Source: JBQTHI01 sp052390035
Lineage (GTDB): Bacteria > Actinomycetota > Acidimicrobiia > Spongiisociales > ZC4RG35
Length of the DNA stretch: 17,153 bases
Direction: 5' to 3'
Assembly (NCBI GenBank): GCA_052390035.1
Contig: JBQTHI010000170.1
Coordinates: forward strand, 1-17,153
Part shown: positions 1 to 6,526 of the stretch, piece after piece
Layout: each line of letters starts with the position of its first letter
Position numbering within the stretch: the stretch's first letter is position 1
The notes under the pieces: model-generated
Databases searched by the model: none
The model's input: only the letters and a program-made list of their open reading frames with translations
What the model was told of the DNA's origin: nothing
Made by a program: the position numbers and the translations under genes

Positions 1-141
1 GCGATCGACCCAGCCCTGGCAAATGAGCCGCTTATATTCCCTGACGAGGCGGTGCTCGCCAAGGCATACGGCGTGAGGTCATTCACCGAAGAGGAGGAGC
101 AGACCGTGGCCGAGGCGTTCGCCGCCGCCACCGGCGTCTGA
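1..141 (+). CDS. polyamine-type ABC transporter substrate-binding protein, C-terminal end (partial)
   Basis: Only the last 46 codons are in the window, in frame 1 and ending at the TGA at 139-141. The visible tail contains EPLIFPDEAVLAKAYGV followed by an acidic helix. This resembles the end of PotD-like periplasmic/lipoprotein spermidine/putrescine binding proteins, where a proline-containing 'P-x-E-x-L' segment precedes a final helix. The stop overlaps the ATG of the ATPase gene by one base (TGATG), so it is translationally coupled to a PotA-type ATPase and two PotB/PotC-type permeases. The assignment rests mostly on this neighbourhood, since the ligand-binding residues lie outside the window. 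It would capture the substrate outside the membrane and deliver it to the permease pair. Confidence 0.7.
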   Translation, partial: AIDPALANEPLIFPDEAVLAKAYGVRSFTEEEEQTVAEAFAAATGV

Positions 142-1232
142 TGACGACGGCGGCTCTGAATTCTCCTTCGGCGGTTGAGCTGGAGGGGATCACCAAACTC
201 TTCTCCGACTTCACCGCGGTCGAGGAACTGAACCTATCAATCGACGACGGTCATTTTTTCGCCCTGCTCGGCCCGAGCGGCTGTGGGAAGACGACGACGC
301 TGCGGATGATCGGAGGTTTTGAGGAGCCCACCACCGGCACCATCAGGCTGCACGGTGAGGACGTGACCGGCCGCAAGCCTTACAAGCGGTTGGTCAACAC
401 GGTCTTTCAGAGTTACGCACTCTTCCCTCATCTGAACATTTTCGAGAACGTCGCCTTCGGACTCAGGCGTCGAGAAATAGACGACGGCGAGGTGAAACGC
501 CGAGTGGGCGAGATGCTGGACCTGGTGCAGCTCGCCGGGCGCGAAGGCCGCATGCCCCGCCAGCTTTCGGGTGGTCAACAGCAACGGGTGGCCCTCGCCC
601 GGGCCTTGGTAAACCATCCCCGGGTACTCCTGCTGGACGAGCCGCTCGGGGCGCTCGATCTCAAGCTCCGCAAGGAGATGCAGATCGAGCTGAAGAGGAT
701 CCAACAGGAGGTGGGGATCACCTTCATTCATGTCACGCACGATCAGGAGGAGGCCATGACCATGGCCGACACGATCGCCGTCATGAACAAGGGGCGGATC
801 GAGCGATTGGGTGCTCCCAGTGAGATCTACGAAGATCCTCGCACCCCTTTCGTGGCTGGGTTTCTCGGAGCTTCCAACCTGATGTCGGGCCAACTGAACG
901 GGAACCGGGCGGCGGTCACCCTTTCCGGTGGTGATGTGATTCATTGCGATCCGGCCCGATTGCCCGTTGCCAGCGGTACGGTCCTTGTGGGGGTGAGACC
1001 CGAGAAGGTCAAACTCTTCGGTCCGGGTGACGAGTCGGCCCCGATCAACCGTCTCATTGGCAAGGTAACCGACGCCAGCTTCATTGGGGTCAGCACGCAT
1101 TACCTGATCCAGGTTCCCGACGTCGGTGAACTGACCGTGGTGGTTCAGAATCTTGACGACCGCCGGTATCTGCCGGGTGAAGATGTCGTTGCCGCCTGGA
1201 GTCCCGAGCATGGCTTTGGCGTAGCCCCGTGA
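141..1232 (+). CDS. potA: polyamine-type ABC transporter ATP-binding protein
   Basis: The 363-residue protein is the cytoplasmic ATPase of a polyamine-type importer. Walker A GPSGCGKTT is at 44-52, the Q-loop glutamine near 91, the signature LSGGQQQ at 143-149, Walker B VLLLDEP at 163-169 and the H-loop histidine in THD near 201. The segment after about residue 240 is a TOBE domain, as in PotA and other spermidine/putrescine/iron/thiamine ATPases of this class. The length is normal for the family. The ATG at 141 overlaps the preceding stop by one base. Its own stop overlaps the GTG of the first permease by four bases (GTGA), so the four transporter genes form one operon. Polyamine rather than another cation or sugar substrate is an inference from sequence class and from agmatinase, aldehyde dehydrogenase and amine oxidase genes nearby. 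Confidence 0.9.
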   Translation: MTTAALNSPSAVELEGITKLFSDFTAVEELNLSIDDGHFFALLGPSGCGKTTTLRMIGGFEEPTTGTIRLHGEDVTGRKPYKRLVNTVFQSYALFPHLNIFENVAFGLRRREIDDGEVKRRVGEMLDLVQLAGREGRMPRQLSGGQQQRVALARALVNHPRVLLLDEPLGALDLKLRKEMQIELKRIQQEVGITFIHVTHDQEEAMTMADTIAVMNKGRIERLGAPSEIYEDPRTPFVAGFLGASNLMSGQLNGNRAAVTLSGGDVIHCDPARLPVASGTVLVGVRPEKVKLFGPGDESAPINRLIGKVTDASFIGVSTHYLIQVPDVGELTVVVQNLDDRRYLPGEDVVAAWSPEHGFGVAP

Positions 1233-2116
1233 GCGTGGCCGCCCCGGTCAGCACCGCCGCCGAGGCCGCCGCCAGCCGCCGCCGGCGGGTTCCCTATCTG
1301 CTGCTGCTGCCCGGCGTGTTGTGGCTGACGATTTTCTTCTTCATGCCGCTGATCCAACTCGTCCTGACCTCGTTGCAGGAGGGCTCACTCGAGGCCGGGT
1401 ACCGGCTGACCTGGGCCTGGCGTAACTACGAAGCCTTGTTCACGACCTACCGGGCCCATTTTCTCCGGTCGCTCGTCTTCGCCGGGACAGCCACGATCCT
1501 TGCTCTCCTCATCGGCTACCCGATTGCTTATGCCATCGCCTTTCGGACCGGCCGGTTCAGGAACTTGTTCCTGGTGTTGATCCTGATGCCGTTCCTGGTC
1601 CCGTTCCTCTTACGCACCCTCGCCTGGCGAATCATCCTCGCCGACGAGGGTGCGGTGGTCGGGGGGTTGCAGACCTTGGGGATCTTGCCCGGCAACGGCC
1701 GTCTGCTCGCCACCCCGATCGCAGTGGTGGCGGGCCTGACCTACAACCTGCTCCCGTTCATGATCCTGCCCATATACGTGGCCCTGGAGAAGATGGACCG
1801 CGCCCTCTTGGAAGCCGCCGCCGACCTCTACGGAAGTCCTCTCACCTCGTTCTGGAAGGTGACGTGGCCGCTGTCACTGCCGGGTGTCATCTCCGGGACC
1901 CTGCTGACGTTTATCCCCGCGGCCGGCGACTATGTCGAGGTCGAACTGCTCGGCAGCCCCCAATCGACCATGGTCGGCAACGTGATCGAGAGCAAGTTCT
2001 TGAACGTGATCGATTACCCGGCGGCGGCGGCGGTTTCGGTCGGGCTGATGGCGGTGGTTGTCATGCTTGTCATCTTCTACGTCCGGTCGGTGGGGACCGA
2101 GGAGCTGGTGGCGTGA
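1229..2116 (+). CDS. potB: polyamine-type ABC transporter permease (PotB-like)
   Basis: The 295-residue inner-membrane permease has about six hydrophobic segments, the first at roughly 22-48 after a basic RRRR patch. The EAA loop that docks on the ATPase is visible around 190-215, with EAA at 195-197 followed by the usual DLYGS and a conserved glycine-containing WPLSLPG segment. The order PotA-PotB-PotC and the sequence type match spermidine/putrescine importers. The start is GTG at 1229, inside the last codons of the ATPase gene (4-base GTGA overlap), and the stop overlaps the next permease in the same way. No internal Shine-Dalgarno is needed if translation is coupled. A ferric-ion or 2-aminoethylphosphonate importer would look similar. 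Confidence 0.87.
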   Translation: MSVAAPVSTAAEAAASRRRRVPYLLLLPGVLWLTIFFFMPLIQLVLTSLQEGSLEAGYRLTWAWRNYEALFTTYRAHFLRSLVFAGTATILALLIGYPIAYAIAFRTGRFRNLFLVLILMPFLVPFLLRTLAWRIILADEGAVVGGLQTLGILPGNGRLLATPIAVVAGLTYNLLPFMILPIYVALEKMDRALLEAAADLYGSPLTSFWKVTWPLSLPGVISGTLLTFIPAAGDYVEVELLGSPQSTMVGNVIESKFLNVIDYPAAAAVSVGLMAVVVMLVIFYVRSVGTEELVA

Positions 2117-2910
2117 CCCGTTCCCGCTTCCGCTGGGTGCTTCCCACCTATCTCGGCTTGGGCTTGTTGTATCTGTTCGTCCCGGTCTTCCTCGTGATTA
2201 CGTTCTCCTTCAACGATTTGCGCGGCCGCTTCAACGTTCGCTGGCAGGGATTCACCCTCGATCACTGGCTCGATCCGTTCGCAATCCCCGCCATCCCCCG
2301 AGCGCTCGGAACCAGCCTGCTTATCGCCTTCATCTCCGCATTTCTGGCGACCATGCTCGGGACTCTCATCGCCCTGGCGCTGGTTCGTTATCGCTTCCGG
2401 GGCAGGGCAGTTACCAACATTTCGCTCTTCATCCCGATGGCCAGTCCCGAGGTGGTGATGGGCTCCTCGCTCCTGGCCTTGTTCGTGGCCATCAAGGTCG
2501 CCCCCGGCTTCGCCACCCTCCTCGTGGCCCACGTCCTGTTCAACATTTCCTACGCAGTCGCCACCATCCGAGCCCGAATCATCGGGTTTGACCGCCACTT
2601 GGAGGAAGCGGCGATGGACCTGTACGCCGACGAGTGGCAGACCTTCCGGCGGGTCACCCTGCCAATGATCATGCCCGGGATTTTCGCCGCGTTTTTGCTC
2701 GGCTTCGCCTTGTCATTCGACGACTTTGTCGTTAGCAACTTCACGTCGGGGAGCGTGCAGACGTTTCCGTTGTACGTTTGGGGAGCTGCCCGCCGGGGGG
2801 TTCCTCCCCAGGTCAACGTCTTCGGAACCATCATCTTCGTTGTCACTGTCACGGTGATGCTGGTCTACCTGTGGCTCCAGCGCCGCCCGGCGCGGAAGGT
2901 GGCCCGCTGA
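2113..2910 (+). CDS. potC: polyamine-type ABC transporter permease (PotC-like)
   Basis: The 265-residue second permease starts at the GTG at 2113, which overlaps the previous stop (GTGA). A much longer reading frame open from 1864 is rejected because its first 83 codons overlap potB and give an arginine/glycine-rich non-membrane sequence. From the chosen start the protein begins with a short basic stretch (TRSRFRW), then a membrane helix at about 9-32. The EAA loop is at about 160-185, with EAA at 165-167 in EEAAMDLYADEW. It contains SFDDFVVSNF near the C-terminus, typical of PotC-type permeases. The protein ends in a basic cytoplasmic tail. The stop is followed within two bases by a large GC-rich palindrome (2913-2978) that could end or attenuate the operon transcript. 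Confidence 0.88.
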   Translation: MTRSRFRWVLPTYLGLGLLYLFVPVFLVITFSFNDLRGRFNVRWQGFTLDHWLDPFAIPAIPRALGTSLLIAFISAFLATMLGTLIALALVRYRFRGRAVTNISLFIPMASPEVVMGSSLLALFVAIKVAPGFATLLVAHVLFNISYAVATIRARIIGFDRHLEEAAMDLYADEWQTFRRVTLPMIMPGIFAAFLLGFALSFDDFVVSNFTSGSVQTFPLYVWGAARRGVPPQVNVFGTIIFVVTVTVMLVYLWLQRRPARKVAR

Positions 2911-2912
2911 CG

Positions 2913-2978
2913 CCCCCCGTTTTGGCGCGGCGCGATGGGGCTCTGGCCCCACGCTGTCGTGCCAAAACGGGAGGGGGG
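2913..2978 (-). repeat. palindromic interspersed element, copy 1 (inverted relative to copy 2)
   Basis: The outer arms are 2913-2929 (CCCCCCGTTTTGGCGCG) and 2958-2978 (CGTGCCAAAACGGG followed by a purine run). A nested inner hairpin has GCGATGGGGC facing GCCCCACGC around a TCTG loop. Read on the - strand, the 53-base core 2917-2969 aligns without gaps to 3909-3961. My hand count is 39 identical of 53, with identical blocks CGACAG, GCCCCA and CGCGCCA. It begins two bases after the potC stop. There is no T-run after the hairpin, so it is not a standard intrinsic terminator, although it could still stop or protect the potC mRNA end. Confidence 0.8.
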
Positions 2979-3013
2979 TTCCACGGGGCCGCTGGATTCC
3001 GCATGATGCCCAG

Positions 3014-4054
3014 GTGGACCCTGACTCGATTATCTACGTCCGGTCGGAGCGACAGCACGGAGCGATCGGACGGAGGCAGCTCCATGAAGCCGGCCTCGGC
3101 CCCGAACAGATCAGGCATCGGGTGGAGAATGGGCTCTTGGTGCCCCTGTCCCCACAGGTCTTTCGGGTGGCTGGGTCTCCTCAGACCGATCTCCAACGGG
3201 CCATGGCTGGAGTGCTGGATGCTCCTGGGGTTGCCTACCTCTCCCATCGGTCGGCAGCAGCGTGGTGGAAGTTCCCGGGTTTCTACATGACTTCCCCAAT
3301 TCAGGTTGTGATCCCTTGGCAGGGCATCCGCACCCGCACCCGGCTCGCAACCGTCCATTATCACCGTGAGTTGCCAGAGCGGCACTTGTGGGTGCGGGAT
3401 GGGCTTCGGGTGGTCTCTCCGGCGTTGACAATCTTCTTGCTGGCCGGTTCCGAGCATCCTCTTCGGGTCGAGCGCGCCCTTGATAACGCTTGGGCGCTTC
3501 GGCTCCTCTCGTACGACCGGATGCATGACCTTCTGAGGACTCTGGCCAAACGAGGGCGGAACGGCATCCGGCTCATGCGATCCCTGCTTGGTGAGCGTCC
3601 GCCGGATTATCGACCACCGCAAAGTGGGCTCGAAGCAAGGGTCCAGGCGTTGGCGGCCGATGTGGGCGTGAGGCTTGTTCAGCAGGTCGATGTGGGCGAT
3701 GACGATTGGATTGGTCGGGTCGACTTCACCCTCGAGGGATCCCCGGACGTGATTGAGGTTTTATCCCAAAGGTTTCACGGATCGATCATCGACCGGCAGG
3801 CCGACTCCGAACGATTTGCTCGCCTCGAACGCTCCGGACGACGGGTTTTGAGTCTTTGGGACACGGCGGTATGGGGCCAACCAAGCGAGGTCCGTCAGCA
3901 GATTCTCTCGTTCTGGCGCGACAGGACCGTGCTATTGCCCCAGATCGCCGCGCCAGAACGGAGAGGCTTGGCGCTCGGCCATGCCGTTGAGGATCTCGAG
4001 GACGACCCGGTTGGCCAGGTAGGCGGTGATCTCCGAGGTGTCGTAGGGGGGTGA
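3014..4054 (+). CDS. AbiEi-type winged-helix protein with DUF559/Vsr-like endonuclease domain
   Basis: The 346-residue protein starts at GTG 3014 (reading MDPD), because upstream ATGs at 3003 and 3006 are out of frame. Residues about 12-55 form a winged-helix domain of the type found at the N-terminus of AbiEi-like antitoxins (RQHGAIGRRQL, HRVENGLL, VFRVAG). The middle contains the usual LSHRSAAAWW segment (76-86). Residues about 205-290 form a Vsr/DUF559-like fold with RVDF (D237), IEV (E248), RFH (H255) and LWD near 281; the canonical 'EVDG' motif is EVLS here. The catalytic reaction and target are unknown. No partner nucleotidyltransferase toxin (AbiEii) is adjacent, so it is probably not a simple toxin-antitoxin pair. 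The reading frame does not stop at the end of the domain. From about residue 298 it reads the palindrome at 3909-3961 and then about 31 codons antisense to the agmatinase gene. I see no Shine-Dalgarno or TANNNT box before the start. Confidence 0.75.
   Translation: MDPDSIIYVRSERQHGAIGRRQLHEAGLGPEQIRHRVENGLLVPLSPQVFRVAGSPQTDLQRAMAGVLDAPGVAYLSHRSAAAWWKFPGFYMTSPIQVVIPWQGIRTRTRLATVHYHRELPERHLWVRDGLRVVSPALTIFLLAGSEHPLRVERALDNAWALRLLSYDRMHDLLRTLAKRGRNGIRLMRSLLGERPPDYRPPQSGLEARVQALAADVGVRLVQQVDVGDDDWIGRVDFTLEGSPDVIEVLSQRFHGSIIDRQADSERFARLERSGRRVLSLWDTAVWGQPSEVRQQILSFWRDRTVLLPQIAAPERRGLALGHAVEDLEDDPVGQVGGDLRGVVGG
3909..3961 (+). repeat. palindromic interspersed element, copy 2
   Basis: It has perfect 12-base inverted arms, CGTTCTGGCGCG at 3909-3920 and CGCGCCAGAACG at 3949-3960, around a 28-base centre. 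It is the same element as 2917-2969 read on the - strand. It lies in the coding 3' ends of two convergent genes. On the + strand it is read TTC TGG CGC GAC (FWRD) by the nuclease-domain gene. On the - strand it is read TTC TGG CGC GGC (FWRG) by the agmatinase gene, whose TAG stop (3932-3934) is inside the element. The two copies are in opposite orientation and bracket the nuclease-domain gene, about 1045 bases end to end. Confidence 0.82.
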
Positions 4055-4972
4055 GACCTCCACCACGTCGGCTCCGAGAACGACGAGCTCTCGTGACAGA
4101 CGGCGAATGGTGTCGAGCAGTTGGCGGGAGGTCAAGCCGCCCGGTTCGGGAGTGCCGGTACCAGGGGCGAAACCCGGATCGACCACGTCGATGTCGACGG
4201 AGATGAAAACCCCCTTGGCACCGCCCTCCGACGCATGGTCGACGGCTTCGTCGACCACGGCTCGGAGGCCTCGCTCCTCGATGTCGGACATCAGGTAGAA
4301 GCGCATCCGCTGCTCTCTCATCCAGGCCATCACTTCGGGCTCCGGCCAGTAGCCCCGCAGCCCGATCTGCACGAAACGATGACCGGGGACCGCTCCCGAC
4401 TCGATCAGGCGCCGCATCGGGGTGCCGTGGCCGTAGAGCTGTTCGTTCTGCCGTTCCCCGGTGTCGGCGTGGGCATCGAAATGGATTAGGGCCACGTCGC
4501 CGAAACCGTGAGCCCGGGCCACACCAGTGGCGTTGGGGAAAGTGACGGTGTGATCACCGCCGAGGATCAGGGGCACTTTCCCGCCTCGGGTCACCGTTTC
4601 CACCACGGCCGATATTCGATCGAGTGACAGCTCGGTTTGGCCGGGAACGACGTAAACGTCGCCGATGTCGACCACCCCGAGGGAGCGGAGCGGGTCGATA
4701 CCCGTCGGGAGATGCGGTCGGTAACCGTCCATCGCCCCATAGTCGGCTTCTCGGATCGCCTTCGGCCCAAAACGGGCGCCGGGACGGAAAGTGGTTCCCC
4801 AGTCGAAGGGTGCGCCGATGATCACGACCTGGCCCTCGCCCAGATCGTCAAGACGCCGGGCTGGCACCCCCAGGAAAGAGGTTCGTGAAGCGAAGGCAAT
4901 GTATTCGGACGAAGCGAAGGGCACCTCGGTGGCCCGCTGCTCGTAGGGAACCGATATCGACTCGTGATCCAT
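3932..4972 (-). CDS. speB: agmatinase-family ureohydrolase
   Basis: The 346-residue enzyme belongs to the arginase/agmatinase family, binuclear manganese hydrolases that release urea from guanidino compounds. All metal-ligand motifs are present: GGDHT at 138-142 (H141), HFDAHAD at 164-170 (D166, H168, D170) and SVDIDVVDP from 258 (D260, D262), followed by GTGTPEPGG. Agmatine to putrescine is the default call. Guanidinobutyrate or guanidinopropionate hydrolases share these motifs, so the substrate is not fixed. The natural family ending (NRVVLEILN, near 321-329) is followed by a tail from about residue 336 that is encoded by the palindromic element. The gene lies 56 bases downstream of the aldehyde dehydrogenase gene on the same strand and is probably co-transcribed. 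A possible extra -10 box TAGCGT lies 9 bases before the ATG. It overlaps the convergent nuclease-domain gene by 123 bases. Confidence 0.88.
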   Translation of the reverse strand: MDHESISVPYEQRATEVPFASSEYIAFASRTSFLGVPARRLDDLGEGQVVIIGAPFDWGTTFRPGARFGPKAIREADYGAMDGYRPHLPTGIDPLRSLGVVDIGDVYVVPGQTELSLDRISAVVETVTRGGKVPLILGGDHTVTFPNATGVARAHGFGDVALIHFDAHADTGERQNEQLYGHGTPMRRLIESGAVPGHRFVQIGLRGYWPEPEVMAWMREQRMRFYLMSDIEERGLRAVVDEAVDHASEGGAKGVFISVDIDVVDPGFAPGTGTPEPGGLTSRQLLDTIRRLSRELVVLGADVVEVSPPYDTSEITAYLANRVVLEILNGMAERQASPFWRGDLGQ

Positions 4973-5028
4973 TCAGCGGGGACGCTAACCGGCGATGTGA
5001 CGGCAGCGAGGGACGTTGCTGGGGCAAT

Positions 5029-6462
5029 CTACTTCTTCAGGTTGAACACCACGGTCTGCAGATCGGTGAACTCCTCGATCCGCTGGCGGCCCCAGCCGGT
5101 CTCCGTCCCGGCGGCGCCGCCAAACGGTTGGAAGGTCTCCCAGAAGTCGGTCGAGTCGTTGACGATCACCGTCCCGGCGCGGATACGGTCGGCGTACCAG
5201 AACGCCTTGCTGACATCGTTGGTGAAGACGGCTGCCTGCAGGCCGAGATGGGTGCGGTTAGCGACCCCGACAGCCGCTTCATCGTCGGCGGCGGTGAGGA
5301 TCGGCACCACCGGTCCGAAAGACTCCTCTTTCGAAACCAGCGAGTCTTCCGGCACGCGATCGATCACGGTGAATTGGTAATAAAGGTCGGTGGGGAATCC
5401 GGACGCCCGTTCTCCGCCCATGAGCACCTCGGCCCCGCGATGGCGGGCATCGTCGATGTGCCGATCCATCTTGGCGGCCACCGGTTCGTTGTTGAGCGGG
5501 CCCATGTTGGTGGCGTCATCAAACGGGTCGCCGAGCCGGACCGCGTCGGCGGCCTTGAGGGTGGCTGCCACAAACTCGTCGTGCAGCTCCTCGACGACGA
5601 TCACTCGCTCGGTGGCGGTGCAGACTTGGCCGGCGTTGTAATAGGCCCCATACACCGCCGCCTCGGCCGCCGCCGACACATCGGCATCGCCCGCCACTAT
5701 CAGGGGTCCGTTACCCGACATCTCCATGATCGTTCGTTTCAGGCCCATGGCGGCCACGATCCGCTTACCGGTCTCCGACGAGCCGGTAAAGCTGATCCCA
5801 TCGATCCCGGGGTGGGTAACTAGATGTTCTCCGACGGCGCGGTCGCCGGGGATCACCGACAACGACCCTTTGGGGAATCCCGCCTCTTCGATCGCCCGGG
5901 CGGCTTCCAGCATCGCCCAACAAGTGTTGAGGGGCGGCTTGACGATGACGGCGTTGCCCGTAGCCAATCCCGGGCCGACCGTTTCCATCGGGATCATCAC
6001 CGGGAAGTTCCAGGGGGTGATCGCCGCCCACACCCCGACCGGCCGCCGCACCGTGAACATCCGTCGATTTCTCTCGGTGGTGGGGATCAGATCCCCTTTC
6101 ATCCGCTTCACGTCCTCAGCCGCGATGTGGAGGTAATCGCCCGACTCCTCGATGTCATCGATCGCTTCGGCTTTGAAGGGTTTTCCCTGCTCGAGGGTGA
6201 GGATGCGGGCAATCTGATCAACCCGCTCCTGCCATATTTCGTAAGCACGCCAACACAGTTCGGCCCGCTCGAAGGCGGACCAGTGGCGCATCTCCTCGGA
6301 GGCCGCCCGCGCCGCTGCTACCGCCCGATCGATATCGGCGGGGCTGGCAATCGGCACATTGGCCAGATGTTCACCGGACCCCGGGGACCGCAACTCGTAA
6401 ACATGGTCGCCGGTTCCGGACGACCACTCCCCCCCGATGAACAGCTGCAGTTCGGCGACCAC
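5029..6462 (-). CDS. aldehyde dehydrogenase family protein (aminoaldehyde/semialdehyde type likely)
   Basis: The 477-residue protein is a full-length NAD(P)+-dependent aldehyde dehydrogenase. TPWNFP is at 149-154, FTGSSETG at 225-232, the general-base glutamate is E247 in MEMSGNGP, the catalytic cysteine is C281 in GQVCTATERV, and SFGPVVP is near 375. Two motifs depart from the norm. ELGGK is replaced by EMSGN. The cofactor motif reads KPPLNT (K175-T180) rather than KP-x-E, leaving no glutamate to bind the NAD ribose and resembling NADP-using GapN-type enzymes (KPPT). The start is GTG at 6462, supported by a strong AGGGAGG Shine-Dalgarno 5 bases upstream. In context it may oxidise 4-aminobutyraldehyde, guanidinobutyraldehyde or succinate semialdehyde, but the substrate is an inference. 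Confidence 0.88.
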   Translation of the reverse strand: MVAELQLFIGGEWSSGTGDHVYELRSPGSGEHLANVPIASPADIDRAVAAARAASEEMRHWSAFERAELCWRAYEIWQERVDQIARILTLEQGKPFKAEAIDDIEESGDYLHIAAEDVKRMKGDLIPTTERNRRMFTVRRPVGVWAAITPWNFPVMIPMETVGPGLATGNAVIVKPPLNTCWAMLEAARAIEEAGFPKGSLSVIPGDRAVGEHLVTHPGIDGISFTGSSETGKRIVAAMGLKRTIMEMSGNGPLIVAGDADVSAAAEAAVYGAYYNAGQVCTATERVIVVEELHDEFVAATLKAADAVRLGDPFDDATNMGPLNNEPVAAKMDRHIDDARHRGAEVLMGGERASGFPTDLYYQFTVIDRVPEDSLVSKEESFGPVVPILTAADDEAAVGVANRTHLGLQAAVFTNDVSKAFWYADRIRAGTVIVNDSTDFWETFQPFGGAAGTETGWGRQRIEEFTDLQTVVFNLKK

Positions 6463-6467
6463 GGAGT

Positions 6468-6474
6468 CCTCCCT
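6468..6474 (-). promoter_or_regulatory. ribosome binding site of the aldehyde dehydrogenase gene
   Basis: The + strand CCTCCCT reads AGGGAGG on the - strand, five bases before the GTG at 6462. It is the clearest Shine-Dalgarno in the window and fixes that start codon. Most other first genes of operons here lack one. Confidence 0.75.
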
Positions 6475-6489
6475 ACGGTGTACATCCGG

Positions 6490-6519
6490 ACGGTATCAGC
6501 CGCGGCGCCGGGCTACCGT
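6490..6519. promoter_or_regulatory. divergent promoter region with two TACCGT -10 boxes
   Basis: Two identical TANNNT boxes sit in the 64-base divergent gap. TACCGT on the - strand (6495-6490) would give the aldehyde dehydrogenase mRNA a leader of about 20 bases carrying the Shine-Dalgarno. TACCGT on the + strand (6514-6519) lies 7 bases before the aminotransferase ATG and would give a leaderless mRNA. No clear -35 box is seen for either. The identical boxes could mean joint control. Confidence 0.45.
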
Positions 6520-6526
6520 CCCGCCG

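Noticed and set aside
1864..2112. Upstream extension of the PotC reading frame (83 codons).
   Set aside because: It lies within potB in another frame and gives an arginine/glycine-rich sequence with no permease character; GTG 2113 with a GTGA overlap is the natural start.
2913..2978. Simple rho-independent terminator of the transporter operon.
   Set aside because: The hairpin is very strong but has no U-tract (GGGGGGTTCC follows), and a related copy occurs inside coding sequence at 3909, so a repeat element is the better description. It may still terminate.
3014..4054. Classical two-gene AbiE toxin-antitoxin system.
   Set aside because: Only the AbiEi-like winged helix is present. No AbiEii nucleotidyltransferase is adjacent: the neighbours are a permease and an agmatinase, and the C-terminal half is a nuclease-like domain.
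4767..4785. CCCAAAACGGGCGCC in the agmatinase gene, reminiscent of the palindrome arm.
   Set aside because: Short, lacks the conserved GGCGCGACAG part and a second arm, and lies in well-conserved coding sequence.
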